In this document: positions 49,562 through 59,119 of the stretch, piece by piece
Layout of the letters: each line of letters begins with the position of its first letter
How positions within the stretch are numbered: position 1 is the stretch's first letter
From: Biformimicrobium ophioploci
GTDB taxonomy: Bacteria; Pseudomonadota; Gammaproteobacteria; Pseudomonadales; Cellvibrionaceae
Length of the DNA: 64,000 bases
Direction: 5' to 3'
Assembly (NCBI RefSeq): GCF_030270605.1
Contig: NZ_BSYJ01000002.1
Span: 496,001 to 560,000, forward strand
Notes under the pieces: generated by a model
Told to the model about the DNA's origin: nothing
Databases searched by the model: none
Seen by the model: only the letters and a program-made list of their open reading frames with translations
Made by a program: the position numbers and the translations under genes

Positions 49562-50464
49562 ATGATTTCTCTGAAACAACTTAAATATGCACTGGCGGTG
49601 GAGCAGCACCTGCACTTCAAGAAGGCCGCAGAGGCCTGCCACGTGAGCCAGTCCGCGCTGAGTACTGCGCTCAATGAACTGGAGAAACAGCTGGGGCTGC
49701 AGGTGTTCGAGCGCGATAACAAAAAGGTACTGGTTACGCCGCAGGGACAGGAAGTGCTGGACCGTGCAAAGCGCATCATGACCGAGGTCTCTGACCTGGA
49801 GCAATTGGCGGATAGCCGCAGGGCGCCGCTCAGTGCACCCATGAGGGTGGGCATGATCCCTACTATTGGTCCCTACCTGTTGCCGGACCTGCTGCCCTCC
49901 CTGAGCAGGCAGTATCCGGATTTCATCATCAATGTGGTTGAGGAGCAGTCCGCGCCACTGGTGGATATGCTCCGCCAGGGGAAACTGGATGCCGCGATAC
50001 TGGCGCTGCCCTATCCGCACGAGGGGTTACTGGCGTTTGAATTCTGGGAAGAGGATTTTTACTGGGTAGCGCATGCGGATGATATCGGCGCAGGCCAGAA
50101 GGAAATTGCCAGCGACGAGCTGGATCAGTCGCACCTGATGCTTCTGAAAGAGGGGCATTGCCTGAAAGACCACGCGCTGGCGGCGTGCCGTTTCCCGGAG
50201 CAGACTGCGAACCATGGTTTCGGTGCTACCAGTCTGAATACACTGGTGCAGATGGTAAAGGGCAAACTGGGTACGACGCTGGTGCCGGAAATCGCACTGG
50301 AGCCTTTATTGCGTGAGAGTGCGCAGTTAAAGGCGATTCACCTGAGTGAACCGGGCCCGCATCGACGCCTCGCCTTCCTGGTACGCCCCAATTATCCCAG
50401 AGTTTCCGAAGTGCAGGAGTTGATGCGGGTTTGCCGCGAAGCTTTGGACAGAACCCGCGAGTGA
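49562..50464 (+). CDS. oxyR: Hydrogen-peroxide regulator OxyR
   Basis: LysR-type regulator, 300 residues. The N-terminal helix-turn-helix is FKKAAEACHVSQSALSTALNELEKQLG. The redox pair is conserved: GHCLKDHALAAC places two Cys nine residues apart, matching Cys199 and Cys208 of E. coli OxyR. Oxidation by H2O2 joins them and activates transcription. Divergent orientation to katG makes that gene the probable target, with autoregulation of oxyR likely. Confidence 0.95.
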   Translation: MISLKQLKYALAVEQHLHFKKAAEACHVSQSALSTALNELEKQLGLQVFERDNKKVLVTPQGQEVLDRAKRIMTEVSDLEQLADSRRAPLSAPMRVGMIPTIGPYLLPDLLPSLSRQYPDFIINVVEEQSAPLVDMLRQGKLDAAILALPYPHEGLLAFEFWEEDFYWVAHADDIGAGQKEIASDELDQSHLMLLKEGHCLKDHALAACRFPEQTANHGFGATSLNTLVQMVKGKLGTTLVPEIALEPLLRESAQLKAIHLSEPGPHRRLAFLVRPNYPRVSEVQELMRVCREALDRTRE

Positions 50465-50510
50465 GCCGTGAGGCCCGCCCGCGGGGCATAGCCTTCAGGT
50501 CTGGTGAGCA

Positions 50511-52328
50511 CTACTGCCCGTCAAGCATCAGCTTTCGAATCACCGGCACCGGCGCATTACCGTAGCTCAGGAACTGCTCGTGAAAGGCCTTGAGGTCGAA
50601 CTTGTCGCCGAGCTTTTCCTTCATTTCATCCCGTAGTGCCAGGATATCGGCGAAGCCGGCAAAGTAGCTGGTGAGCTGGACCTGGCTCAGGGTCGCCCGG
50701 CGCCATTTGCCGCGGGCTTCAGCCTCCTGCTGGAAGGCGAGCTCCATCATGGCCTTGACGGCTTCCTCCTCTGTCATGCCCAGTACCTGAATACCGTAAT
50801 CGATGATGGTGTTGGTGATTACCCGCAGATTCCATTTGTAATACATCAGCCACAGCTCGGGTTCAAAGTCGCCGTAGCCTGCTTCCAGCATCATGCGCTC
50901 GGTATAGACCGCCCAGCCTTCGATCATCGCGCCATTGGCGAAGATGCTTTTGATCAGGCTGGGGGACTTGTTCGCGTAAATAAGCTGCGTGTAGTGCCCG
51001 GGGATCGCCTCGTGGATATTGAGGATCTGCATCAGGTAGCTGTTGTACTCACGCAGGAAGCTCTCAGCCTTGTCATCCGGGAATTCGTGGATGGGCATGA
51101 CGTTGTAGTAGGTATTGGCGCCCTTGTCGTACGGGCCCGGCGCATTGATGGAGGCCACGGCATAGCCACGCATATACGGCGGGGTGGTACGCACGATCAA
51201 CGGTTTTTCCGGGTCCAGTGTCAGCAGGTCTTTTTCGGTAACGAATTTTTCCAACTCGGGAATCTGCTTTTCCACCTCGGCCTTGAAGTTTTCCTTGGTG
51301 GCATGGTTCTCGGACAGCTTCTCCAGCAGCAGGCCGACTTTCTGCAGTTTGTCTGCTGGCGGCTCCTGGTCCGGGAAGTATTTACCCCAGAGCTTGTCGG
51401 CAAGTTGCGACATCTTGTCGTGAATGTTGGTGCGTTCGGTCAGGGCGCGGTCATACAGCTCACGCCCGCTCATGCCGATCTGTATATCGTACTTGAACTT
51501 CTGCTCGTAAAAGTCCTCACCGATGCGGAAACTGCGGTAGCCATTATTTGCGTCCAGCGCGGCTTTCTTTTCCTTGAGGAAGCCCACATAGCCCTCAATG
51601 GCTGCCTTGGCTTTCTTCAGGTTGTCTCTAAACGCGGCCTTCTCTTCCTCATTGAGGCCGCTGACCTCCAGCTGCTCCTTGAGCGTGTCGCCAAACACAG
51701 TGAGGGCACCCTCGTTTTGCTGGATGGCCAGCTCCAGCAATGGTTTGGCGGGTGTGGTGATCGAGCTTTTCGCAGCCTGGTAATAGGCCGGCACTTTTTC
51801 CATGCGCTGGCTGATGGTGCGCATGCGTTCATCCAGCGGTTTGTAATCGGTGTTGGCGAGGAGGGCGAAGCCATGGGATACGTTGTAGGAGGATGGGTCC
51901 CACTCGTGCGACTTGAAGGTTTCAATATCCCAGAGGGCTTTTTCCAGGAAGTTGCGAATCAGTGCCTGGTCGCTGCGCGCGCTGGCGTCAAGCTGGCTGG
52001 GGTCAATGCCGCCAATTTTAGTGAGGTAGCTGCGTGCGAAGCCGGCTACCTTTTCGCGGTGCGCCGCGTCAGGAATCGAAAGTTCACTGTCGACGTCATA
52101 GTAGCCCTGGCTGATGGCCCAGGTAGGGAAGAGGCGCCAGAGCTGCGCAACCATGGCGTCGCTGAATTGCTCGAAGTCGCTCTGGTTGAGGGTGTGTTTG
52201 CCGGTTACCGGGCTGGCTTTCTCAGCAGCCAGGTCTGCCGGTTTTGTGACCGGGTCAGGGCTGTCAGTTTTCTGGCCGCACGCAGCCACAGTGATGGCGA
52301 GGGCCAGGATGCCAAGCGTGTGTTTCAT
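50511..52328 (-). CDS. DUF885 family lipoprotein (putative metallopeptidase), copy 2
   Basis: A 605-residue exported protein; signal peptide KHTLGILALAITVAACG with lipobox VAAC, then a short linker. The zinc-like motif is NIHEAIPGHYTQLIYAN (HEAIPGH) with EGWAVYTERMMLEAG downstream, the same arrangement as copy 1 (HEGIPGH, EGWGLYSE). Similarity to copy 1 is spread along the whole length but low, so this is an old paralogue. The frame extends 18 codons up, but ATG 52328 sits right before the signal peptide. Confidence 0.87.
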   Translation of the reverse strand: MKHTLGILALAITVAACGQKTDSPDPVTKPADLAAEKASPVTGKHTLNQSDFEQFSDAMVAQLWRLFPTWAISQGYYDVDSELSIPDAAHREKVAGFARSYLTKIGGIDPSQLDASARSDQALIRNFLEKALWDIETFKSHEWDPSSYNVSHGFALLANTDYKPLDERMRTISQRMEKVPAYYQAAKSSITTPAKPLLELAIQQNEGALTVFGDTLKEQLEVSGLNEEEKAAFRDNLKKAKAAIEGYVGFLKEKKAALDANNGYRSFRIGEDFYEQKFKYDIQIGMSGRELYDRALTERTNIHDKMSQLADKLWGKYFPDQEPPADKLQKVGLLLEKLSENHATKENFKAEVEKQIPELEKFVTEKDLLTLDPEKPLIVRTTPPYMRGYAVASINAPGPYDKGANTYYNVMPIHEFPDDKAESFLREYNSYLMQILNIHEAIPGHYTQLIYANKSPSLIKSIFANGAMIEGWAVYTERMMLEAGYGDFEPELWLMYYKWNLRVITNTIIDYGIQVLGMTEEEAVKAMMELAFQQEAEARGKWRRATLSQVQLTSYFAGFADILALRDEMKEKLGDKFDLKAFHEQFLSYGNAPVPVIRKLMLDGQ

Positions 52329-52446
52329 CGTTGTTTTGCTTCCCTTGTGTAGGCGATGGACTGGGGGTAGAGTGACCCGCATTCTAAAGTCGTCTTATAC
52401 GGCTTCGTAATCCCAAAATAAAGAAACAGATGACGAGGAGAAGACA

Positions 52447-52788
52447 ATGACCGAGCTTGCGGCCCAGGCCTGTGAAGCCTGCCGGGCAGATGCCCCACTG
52501 GTGAGTGATGAAGAACTGGCTGAACTGATTCGGGAGGTTCCGGACTGGACGCCGGTTACCCGCGATGGAATCATGCAGCTGGAACGGGTATTCAAGTTCC
52601 GCAATTTCAAGCAGGCGCTGGCGTTTACCAACCGTGTTGGTGAGATCGCCGAAGAAGTGGGTCACCATCCCGCGTTGCTGACGGAATGGGGCAAAGTCAC
52701 GGTTACCTGGTGGAGCCACGAGGCAGGTGGCTTGCACAAGAATGATTTCATCATGGCGGCCCGTACCGACAAGCAGTTAGACGCCTGA
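52447..52788 (+). CDS. phhB: Pterin-4a-carbinolamine dehydratase
   Basis: Regenerates the tetrahydropterin cofactor after aromatic amino acid hydroxylation. A 113-residue protein with the active-site pattern [30 protein letters not shown], containing the catalytic His pair and the later His. The partner phenylalanine hydroxylase (phhA) is not in this window. It has AGGAG upstream of the ATG and faces tlyA convergently. Confidence 0.95.
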   Translation: MTELAAQACEACRADAPLVSDEELAELIREVPDWTPVTRDGIMQLERVFKFRNFKQALAFTNRVGEIAEEVGHHPALLTEWGKVTVTWWSHEAGGLHKNDFIMAARTDKQLDA

Positions 52789-52800
52789 TGCTCCCCCGGG

Positions 52801-53586
52801 CTATTTCTTGATAGCCCAAAGCAAAAACTCCCGGTTACCGTCGCCACCGGTAATCGGGCTGTCGATATAGTGCTGCACGCGCAAATCCAGTGATTCGCAC
52901 AGTTCGCAGATTGCATGCTCGACTTGCGGGTAGAGTTTTTCGTCTCTGACAATACCACCCTTGCCGATACCCTCAGGACCAACCTCGAACTGCGGCTTGA
53001 TCAGGCTGAGCAGGCTGCCACCTTCGGCGAGCAGTGCCGGCAGCCGTGGCAGGATCAGCTTCTGGGAGATGAAGGAAACATCCATCACGATGCCATCGAA
53101 CCCCGCTGGAGCATGGGACTCTCGCAGGCTGGTATTCAGGTTGCGCGCGTTCACGCCTTCGTAGAGGTGCATGCGCGGGTCGTTGCGCAGCTTGGGGGAT
53201 AACTGGTCATGTCCCACATCGACGCCCACCACGAGGGCTGCACCGCGTTGCAGCAGGCAATCGCTGAAGCCGCCGGTCGAGCAGCCCACATCCAGAGCAT
53301 GCCAGCCCTGTACGTCAATGCCGGTTCGCTCGAGGATTGCCTCCAGTTTTAGTCCCGCGCGGGACACAAAACGGTCTTCAGGAAGCGCCTCGACCCGGAT
53401 CTCCGCACTGGCATCCAGCTTCTGGCTCGGCTTCCTGAGCGGCTCCCAGGCAGGGCCACTACGTACCTGCACGCGCCCGCCATCGATAAGTTTGCGGGCG
53501 TGGGTGCGGGAATTCGCAAGTTGCAAATCGACAAGTAGCTGGTCAGCTCTGGGCATCGGAAGCGGCTCTGATTCGGTGGGAGGCAT
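52801..53586 (-). CDS. tlyA: TlyA family rRNA 2'-O-methyltransferase / S4-domain protein
   Basis: A 261-residue protein with an N-terminal S4 RNA-binding domain (RADQLLVDLQLANSRTHARKLIDGGRVQV) and a FtsJ-type methyltransferase domain. The SAM motif is ALDVGCSTGGFSDCLLQRGA, followed by VGVDVGHDQL and GIVMDVSFISQKLILP. TlyA methylates 16S/23S rRNA in some bacteria and is called a haemolysin in older annotation. The start ATG 53586 has AGGA at good spacing; a Met ten residues in lacks a site. Confidence 0.93.
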   Translation of the reverse strand: MPPTESEPLPMPRADQLLVDLQLANSRTHARKLIDGGRVQVRSGPAWEPLRKPSQKLDASAEIRVEALPEDRFVSRAGLKLEAILERTGIDVQGWHALDVGCSTGGFSDCLLQRGAALVVGVDVGHDQLSPKLRNDPRMHLYEGVNARNLNTSLRESHAPAGFDGIVMDVSFISQKLILPRLPALLAEGGSLLSLIKPQFEVGPEGIGKGGIVRDEKLYPQVEHAICELCESLDLRVQHYIDSPITGGDGNREFLLWAIKK

Positions 53587-53682
53587 ATTAGTCCTGAATG
53601 CCGGCGCGGGAAAGCTCTATGCTTTGAAGAGGGCGCCATTCTGGCTGTCCGACTGGTTTATTGTTTTTGTTCACAGTGGTCT

Positions 53683-55068
53683 ATGGCGAAAATCAATCTC
53701 GACAAATTCAAGATACGCAAGGGTGAGGTCTACGAGGCCCCGCTGGAGCAGGCCTTCGTACGCCTGATCTCGCCTTTTGACGAGTTCATCCAGCGTCAGA
53801 GCACCAGTGGCTTGCTGTTGATGATCTGTGCGGTGATTGCGCTGGTGATTGCCAACTCACCGCTACTCGATGCATATGAGCACCTGCTGCATATTCCCGT
53901 CACGTTAGGTGTTGGTGATGCAAAGATTACCCTGTCGCTGCATCATTTTATCAATGACGGCCTGATGGCCATCTTCTTCTTTCTGGTGGGGCTGGAACTC
54001 AAGCGGGAATTCAGGGTTGGCGAATTGTCACATTTTCGCCAGGCCTGCCTGCCGGTACTTTCGGCAATCGGCGGCATGCTGGTACCGGCACTCATTTATT
54101 ATGCGATCAATGGCAGCGTAGAACCCGCATCCCGCGGATGGGGTATCCCCATGGCAACGGACATTGCGTTTGCGGTCGGGTGCATTGCGCTGCTGGGCGC
54201 GAGGGTGCCACACGGAGCGGTCACCTTTCTTGTGGCGTTGGCGATCGTCGATGACCTGGGCGCGATCATGGTCATCGCCATCTGGTATACAGAGTCGGTC
54301 AACCTTGTGGCGCTGGCCGCAGCCGGAATCGTATTCGCGATGCTATTCCTGTTGAACTTTGCCGGAGTACACAAGCCGCTGGGATATATCATCCTGGGTG
54401 TCTTGCTCTGGATCTGTTTCCTGAAATCCGGAGTGCATGCAACGCTTGCGGGAGTGGTTACCGCAATGGCTATCCCGGCCAAGCCGAAATACGATCCGGT
54501 TGCCTTCAGTTCTTTCGTGAAGGAGATGATGCGGGGCTTTGACTCCAGCTATCGACCCGGAGATGAAATTATCCGCAATGACGCGATGCGTATGCGTGTG
54601 ACAGCTCTGGCGGACGGTGCTGACCGGGCCCAGGCACCGCTACAGCGGATGGAGCACCGGCTGCACCTGCCGGTGGCATTTCTGATTATTCCAATCTTCG
54701 CGCTGGCAAATGCCGGCATCCCGTTCTCGCACTTCCAAAGCGCTGAGGCTGTTGCCAATCCGGTGACAATCGGGGTGGCTATGGGGCTGGTGTTCGGCAA
54801 GTTGATTGGCATAGCGGGCATGGCCTGGTTGGGAGTATCGTTGCGAATAGGTGAGCTGCCCACCGGGGTCACATTCCGGCATATCATCGGTATTGCACTG
54901 CTTGGTGGTATCGGTTTCACCATGTCCATCTTTATTGCCGAGCTGGGCTTCTATCATCACAGGGACCTACTGATACAGGCGAAGGCCGGTGTTTTGGTTG
55001 GTTCGCTTGTGGCGGGTATCGCCGGGTACCTCGTCTTGCGGAGCACGCCACTGCCTCCTGCTGACTGA
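53683..55068 (+). CDS. nhaA: Na+/H+ antiporter NhaA
   Basis: A 461-residue sodium/proton antiporter. Family segments: TSGLLLMICAVIALVIANSPL, GLMAIFFFLVGLELKREF, the Asp pair of the ion site in PMATDIAFAVG and VDDLGAIMVIA. It is longer than E. coli NhaA (388) because of an N-terminal extension and a hydrophilic stretch of about 60 residues (roughly 265-325) between membrane halves, as in the longer NhaA subgroup. It exports Na+ and helps pH balance, fitting a marine host. Confidence 0.95.
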   Translation: MAKINLDKFKIRKGEVYEAPLEQAFVRLISPFDEFIQRQSTSGLLLMICAVIALVIANSPLLDAYEHLLHIPVTLGVGDAKITLSLHHFINDGLMAIFFFLVGLELKREFRVGELSHFRQACLPVLSAIGGMLVPALIYYAINGSVEPASRGWGIPMATDIAFAVGCIALLGARVPHGAVTFLVALAIVDDLGAIMVIAIWYTESVNLVALAAAGIVFAMLFLLNFAGVHKPLGYIILGVLLWICFLKSGVHATLAGVVTAMAIPAKPKYDPVAFSSFVKEMMRGFDSSYRPGDEIIRNDAMRMRVTALADGADRAQAPLQRMEHRLHLPVAFLIIPIFALANAGIPFSHFQSAEAVANPVTIGVAMGLVFGKLIGIAGMAWLGVSLRIGELPTGVTFRHIIGIALLGGIGFTMSIFIAELGFYHHRDLLIQAKAGVLVGSLVAGIAGYLVLRSTPLPPAD

Positions 55069-55101
55069 TATCGACAGTAGCCCCGAATCGGGCAGGCCGG
55101 C

Positions 55102-55246
55102 TTATTGCTTGTGCGCTCGCCGAAATTCCCCAGGTGTAGGAACCCGTCCAGAGCTTGAATACGCGGCTGAAGTTGGTGATAGATGTGAAGCCCGCCATAT
55201 AACCGAATTCACCCAGAGACGTATGCGGCAAGGCGATATATTCCAT
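55102..55246 (-). pseudogene. Decayed AraC-family regulator, C-terminal fragment
   Basis: On the minus strand, TSLGEFGYMAGFTSITNFSRVFKLWTG is the second helix-turn-helix of an AraC regulator. One base after the TG of WTG the frame shifts; in the other frame the expected end TPGEFRRAHKQ followed by TAA (55104-55102) is intact. Thus about 45 C-terminal residues survive with one indel. No matching N-terminal part was found upstream. It marks the left border of the AT-rich island. Confidence 0.8.
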
Positions 55247-55323
55247 GGCAATAATTGACCTGTTTAGAGGCGGGCGTCATGCTGGGGAAAAACCCTACAT
55301 TGGCAATTTATCGCTGTATGGTA

Positions 55324-55803
55324 CTAGTTTTTCCCCCTCTTCCAGGCTAAGTAATCTGAACCTAGAAACTGCTTATCAAGTACTTGAATTGTATCTTTAT
55401 TTAAAAATTTGATAACTAAGTGATCTTTCTGTTCACCTTTGGATATTTCAAACATCAACTCATTGTTATTTCGTTGATATAAAGTAATATCAATCTCCAG
55501 AGATTTTTCTCCATTGCTCATCGTTATTGTCGTGGGGGTCAACTCGTAACTGACCTTTTTGCTGAGCTCAATAATCTTCGGCATCATGTCAGCAAACTTC
55601 GCATCACTGTTTGTTTTCTCAGTAGCCAGTTGATTGCTGGCTTTTATATCTAACACCCACTTGCCCAGTAAGCTTTTCGGCATGGTCAATTCGCCTGCGC
55701 TCTCAGTTTCTGCCGTTTTAACAACGGCAATTGTTTGATTGTTGGCGACGGCAGTGGCTGAAAAAAGAAAAGCAGCCAGAAAGATTGAATTTGTTAGTTT
55801 CAT
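55324..55803 (-). CDS. Small secreted protein of unknown function
   Basis: A 159-residue protein with a signal peptide (MKLTNSIFLAAFLFSATAVA). The mature part begins with LLGKWVLDIKAS and contains KVSYELTPTTITMSNGEKSLEIDITLY and ELMFEISKGEQKDHLVIKFL, a pattern of beta strands like a lipocalin-type fold. No named family recognised. DNA is AT-rich and codon use differs from nhaA upstream. It is the last gene of three on the minus strand; 71 bp separate it from the metzincin. Confidence 0.75.
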   Translation of the reverse strand: MKLTNSIFLAAFLFSATAVANNQTIAVVKTAETESAGELTMPKSLLGKWVLDIKASNQLATEKTNSDAKFADMMPKIIELSKKVSYELTPTTITMSNGEKSLEIDITLYQRNNNELMFEISKGEQKDHLVIKFLNKDTIQVLDKQFLGSDYLAWKRGKN

Positions 55804-55874
55804 TTACTACTCCAGAAAAAGTAATGGCTCGAATCAACGAGCCATTACAGTACTACTTAATAACAAGTTTGTTA

Positions 55875-58520
55875 TCAGTTGTTCAGGTGTGCGCAGCGAC
55901 CAAATTCTGCACCCTTCTTAACTGCTGCTACCACTTGTTTAGGAAAGCTCAGTTGCATGTCCACACCGTTGTCACAAACAAAAGCCTTGTTTGCATCAAC
56001 TTCAATAGACACTTCCAAGCCAGCGATACCCGCCATCATCTCAGAGCCGTTTGCACTAACGCCGAAGATGTTGTCTGCCAGCAGGCCTTTCGCTTCAATC
56101 ACGCCTTGCTTGGTGAAGAACTCTTCGTTAGTCATCCAGCCCAACCCTTCGATGTAGAATGAGCCCTGGAAACCTGTGAAGAAGCTGCCAGTACGCGCGG
56201 TGATAACAGACAAATCCTCTGTTGCATCAAGTACCATATTTGACGCGTAACGACCTAGCTGTTCCCAAATAAATTCTTTCGGGTAGTAGTCACAGTAGTT
56301 AATACCAAAGCGTCCTAAAGCTGGGGCGTCAGTACAGTGTTCAAAGCCACCGATCGACGTTAACTCATCCGTTTCGGTATTCCAGACCTGGATGCCATCA
56401 CCACGCGTACCGAATGCAACGTTAACACCGTCTGTCGACATGACAGCACTGTCACGTGCGCCCTTAGCTTTAAGGTCATGTAACTCGCCGTCAACCCAGG
56501 CAACCAGGTCGCTACCGTTGGTCATTCCAGTAATAGTTTTACCATTACCTGATACACGGTCTGCACGGATCCAGGCTGCGGTTCGACCTTCTGTGCCGTC
56601 TTCATTCATGATCACAGCATCCCAGCCTGATCCCCAACGCTTGGGTTTAAACATCAACTTATCAAGTAATAAGTTTGCTTGACCTGTGGTTGTATCCCAA
56701 ACGGTTGGTACAGGAAAAGAAAGGTGACCTTGTCCTTCATCACAAGCAAAGTTGCCATCAAAGCGATTAGACACACGAGTAGTACCGACTACTGTTTGTC
56801 CAGCGTCATCAATATCCCAGATAGAGGCTGAATGCACACCTTCACCACTACCAATTGTACAGGTATTGCCATTCGGGTCTTGCAGGGGCGTTACTTGGTT
56901 TGCTCGAATATTCCATACTGCAGGTCCACCGACACCATTGCCATTAAAGTCTGCAAGTACCGCAGCTTTAGTGGCTGTCTTGTTCATTGCTGGGTTTAAA
57001 TTCTTCAGCAGCGGTTGGCCTTCGTCATCTAATAAAACGTCAAACGTGTTAGTTGCGCTGTCATACATAAATGGTAAGCCGCCTTGCGTAGTACCTAAGG
57101 CTTTTTTACCATTTTTAGAGTGGTCCATTACGAAAGCCGCGACTAATGGCGTGTACTGGATGCCGTCCGTGTAGCCGTTGAAATGCATTTCGATTTCTTT
57201 GGTTTCACCGCCAGCTACCTGAATGGTTGAGACTGCACAAGCACCATCTTGTGCTGGGCTTGCACTTTCACCTTCGTTCCAGTATTCCGCTTCAGAGACA
57301 AGTGCCATGGGTGTGGTTGGGTAGCCGCCGGCTTTAATGGTATCCATGTAAAGTACGTATTCTTCACCTGGGGTTAAACCATTAATCGTAAATGAACCGT
57401 CAGGGCCTACACGACCTTGCGTCATATTACCTGATTGCTGGGTGATTACATCGTAAAGCGGGTTGTTGACGTTACGAGCCACCATGTTAACGCCAGAGTA
57501 CTCAACGCCTTCTTTCGTAAATAACTTACCTGAGATAGAGCCGTATTGAGATTTGTACTCAGCGGTAGGGTAAAGGTCGGAAATGTTGACTTTATCGTCT
57601 GTGATCTCAACTGTACCTTGTTGAAGACCGGCATCACTCCTTACGTCGATAAACGGGAACATGGTTTCAATGGCGTTTGCTGGTAAGAGCTCCCCTAAAT
57701 AGGAACTGCCCGCATATACATTTACGCCCTCACACCCCGGAACGCCGTCATACATATAGTTCCAGGGGCTTGCCATATAGGCCATATGACCATTCGCTTG
57801 TGAATGAGACATGTTGATCGCATGGCCGAATTCATGCGTGAATACGCCCTGAACCATCTTGCCGTCGTTGTCGTTTGCGTCAACGAACCAACCGTTCATT
57901 AGTGCTGTTGCTTCAGTGATCTCGCCGGTTTCTTCATCCGCCCATTCAGGGAATGCAATACCAAGCACCATAGAGCGAGGGATACCGAAGTACTCTTCCA
58001 GGATTGAGCCATCAGTATCGTAATTAACCCAGAAACCGTAACCGTTTTCTGTGCCGTAGATTTGGTCAACGTTCTCAGCGTTAACGTCCTGAATACCAAT
58101 CTGGCTTTCGATTGAACCGCGAACATCCATGGCCAGGGTAGAGGTTTCTACGTCAGACCATTGCTTAACAGCATCTGCAGTTACAGCATTCGCCTGGTCA
58201 ATATTTAAGAAAATATAGTCTTTGTCGGCATATTTCATGCCTTTAGGAAGTACTTGGCCGTCAGCAGTATGAACGTCTTGAGTCAGGCCTCTCCAACCGA
58301 AGTAAGTACCTTCTTCAATAACGGTAAATGCCTGAACCATGTTGCCGTCTTTATCGGCAACTAATGGGCCACCATCAACCCAAACAGGGATTGAACCTTT
58401 CGAGGTATCCCACTTGTATGGTGTCATGGTTTTATCGTGAATATATAGAGGGCCGCCAGCTAATGCGCCTGCCGACATAGTTGCGATTGCAATGCCTGCT
58501 GCTAATTTAGAGAATTTCAT
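55875..58520 (-). CDS. Secreted metzincin-type metalloprotease with beta-propeller-like region
   Basis: An 881-residue exported protein with a signal peptide (KFSKLAAGIAIATMSAGALA). Residues 229-239 read HEFGHAINMSH, the HExxHxxxxxH zinc motif of metzincins, with Asn where Gly is usual. A likely Met-turn region MAYMASPWNYMY follows. After about residue 330 there are carboxypeptidase-regulatory-like beta domains (KLFTKEGVEYSGVNM, SFTINGLTPGEEYVLY). From about 490 to 880 come repeats resembling HAF/propeller blades (ASIWDIDDAGQTVVGTTRV, GRTAAWIRADRVSGNGKTITG). It is probably a secreted or surface protease. The small secreted gene ends 2 bp before its start, so the two form one unit. Confidence 0.82.
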   Translation of the reverse strand: MKFSKLAAGIAIATMSAGALAGGPLYIHDKTMTPYKWDTSKGSIPVWVDGGPLVADKDGNMVQAFTVIEEGTYFGWRGLTQDVHTADGQVLPKGMKYADKDYIFLNIDQANAVTADAVKQWSDVETSTLAMDVRGSIESQIGIQDVNAENVDQIYGTENGYGFWVNYDTDGSILEEYFGIPRSMVLGIAFPEWADEETGEITEATALMNGWFVDANDNDGKMVQGVFTHEFGHAINMSHSQANGHMAYMASPWNYMYDGVPGCEGVNVYAGSSYLGELLPANAIETMFPFIDVRSDAGLQQGTVEITDDKVNISDLYPTAEYKSQYGSISGKLFTKEGVEYSGVNMVARNVNNPLYDVITQQSGNMTQGRVGPDGSFTINGLTPGEEYVLYMDTIKAGGYPTTPMALVSEAEYWNEGESASPAQDGACAVSTIQVAGGETKEIEMHFNGYTDGIQYTPLVAAFVMDHSKNGKKALGTTQGGLPFMYDSATNTFDVLLDDEGQPLLKNLNPAMNKTATKAAVLADFNGNGVGGPAVWNIRANQVTPLQDPNGNTCTIGSGEGVHSASIWDIDDAGQTVVGTTRVSNRFDGNFACDEGQGHLSFPVPTVWDTTTGQANLLLDKLMFKPKRWGSGWDAVIMNEDGTEGRTAAWIRADRVSGNGKTITGMTNGSDLVAWVDGELHDLKAKGARDSAVMSTDGVNVAFGTRGDGIQVWNTETDELTSIGGFEHCTDAPALGRFGINYCDYYPKEFIWEQLGRYASNMVLDATEDLSVITARTGSFFTGFQGSFYIEGLGWMTNEEFFTKQGVIEAKGLLADNIFGVSANGSEMMAGIAGLEVSIEVDANKAFVCDNGVDMQLSFPKQVVAAVKKGAEFGRCAHLNN

Positions 58521-58522
58521 TA

Positions 58523-59119
58523 TTATTGTGCTCCCGCTAATTTGCCAACAATGCTCATAAACGCAGCCGCATCCATTGCACCAGGGGTGGTTAATAGGTT
58601 TTGTTCTTCTGCTGAGAAACCAGAAGTATCCATGTTTTCGAATAAGCCAGCGTTTTCAAAACCGTTAGAAACTTTACCGTTGGTTACCACGAATTTACCT
58701 TGTGCCATGCCTGCAGTGGTCTGGAAGCCGGTAATAGATGCTGGCTTGTACATAAAGGCAACCACCTGCTCGCCTTCATGCCACTTGGCAAAACCTTCCG
58801 GAGAAACACCCAGGTAAACTTTACCGTTACCCATAGAGCGAGGCTTCAATAAACCGAATTGACGGAAAGTGTATGTTGAATCGTCAGCGTGCTTACCTTT
58901 AGCGTCTGAACCAACTTTAATCGTTACTTCTGTATAAGGGCGTTTCTTATCATCAAAGCCGTCAGTCACCGTAATCACCTGTCCGGCAATAATGCTCTGT
59001 GACGCTTCGGTTAACTGCTCGAGGTTTTGTTGTTTTAATTTCATTGCATTAGCAGAGCTAGCTAATACTAAGCCGGCTAAAGCAAGGCCTGCTTTCTTTA
59101 ATATGGACTTGGTAGGCAT
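58523..59119 (-). CDS. Small secreted partner of the metzincin
   Basis: A 198-residue protein with a signal peptide (AGLALAGLVLASSANA). The mature start MKLKQQNLEQLTEASQSIIAGQVITV, then TEVTIKVGSDAKGKHADDSTYTFRQFG, gives a mainly beta protein. It shares the scheme (L...LT..S..I..G.V) of small secreted proteins I recall beside matrixin-like proteases in other bacteria. That makes inhibitor, chaperone or cofactor roles possible, but none is shown. Stop and next start are 2 bp apart. The AT-rich DNA shows the same foreign signature as the protease. Confidence 0.72.
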   Translation of the reverse strand: MPTKSILKKAGLALAGLVLASSANAMKLKQQNLEQLTEASQSIIAGQVITVTDGFDDKKRPYTEVTIKVGSDAKGKHADDSTYTFRQFGLLKPRSMGNGKVYLGVSPEGFAKWHEGEQVVAFMYKPASITGFQTTAGMAQGKFVVTNGKVSNGFENAGLFENMDTSGFSAEEQNLLTTPGAMDAAAFMSIVGKLAGAQ

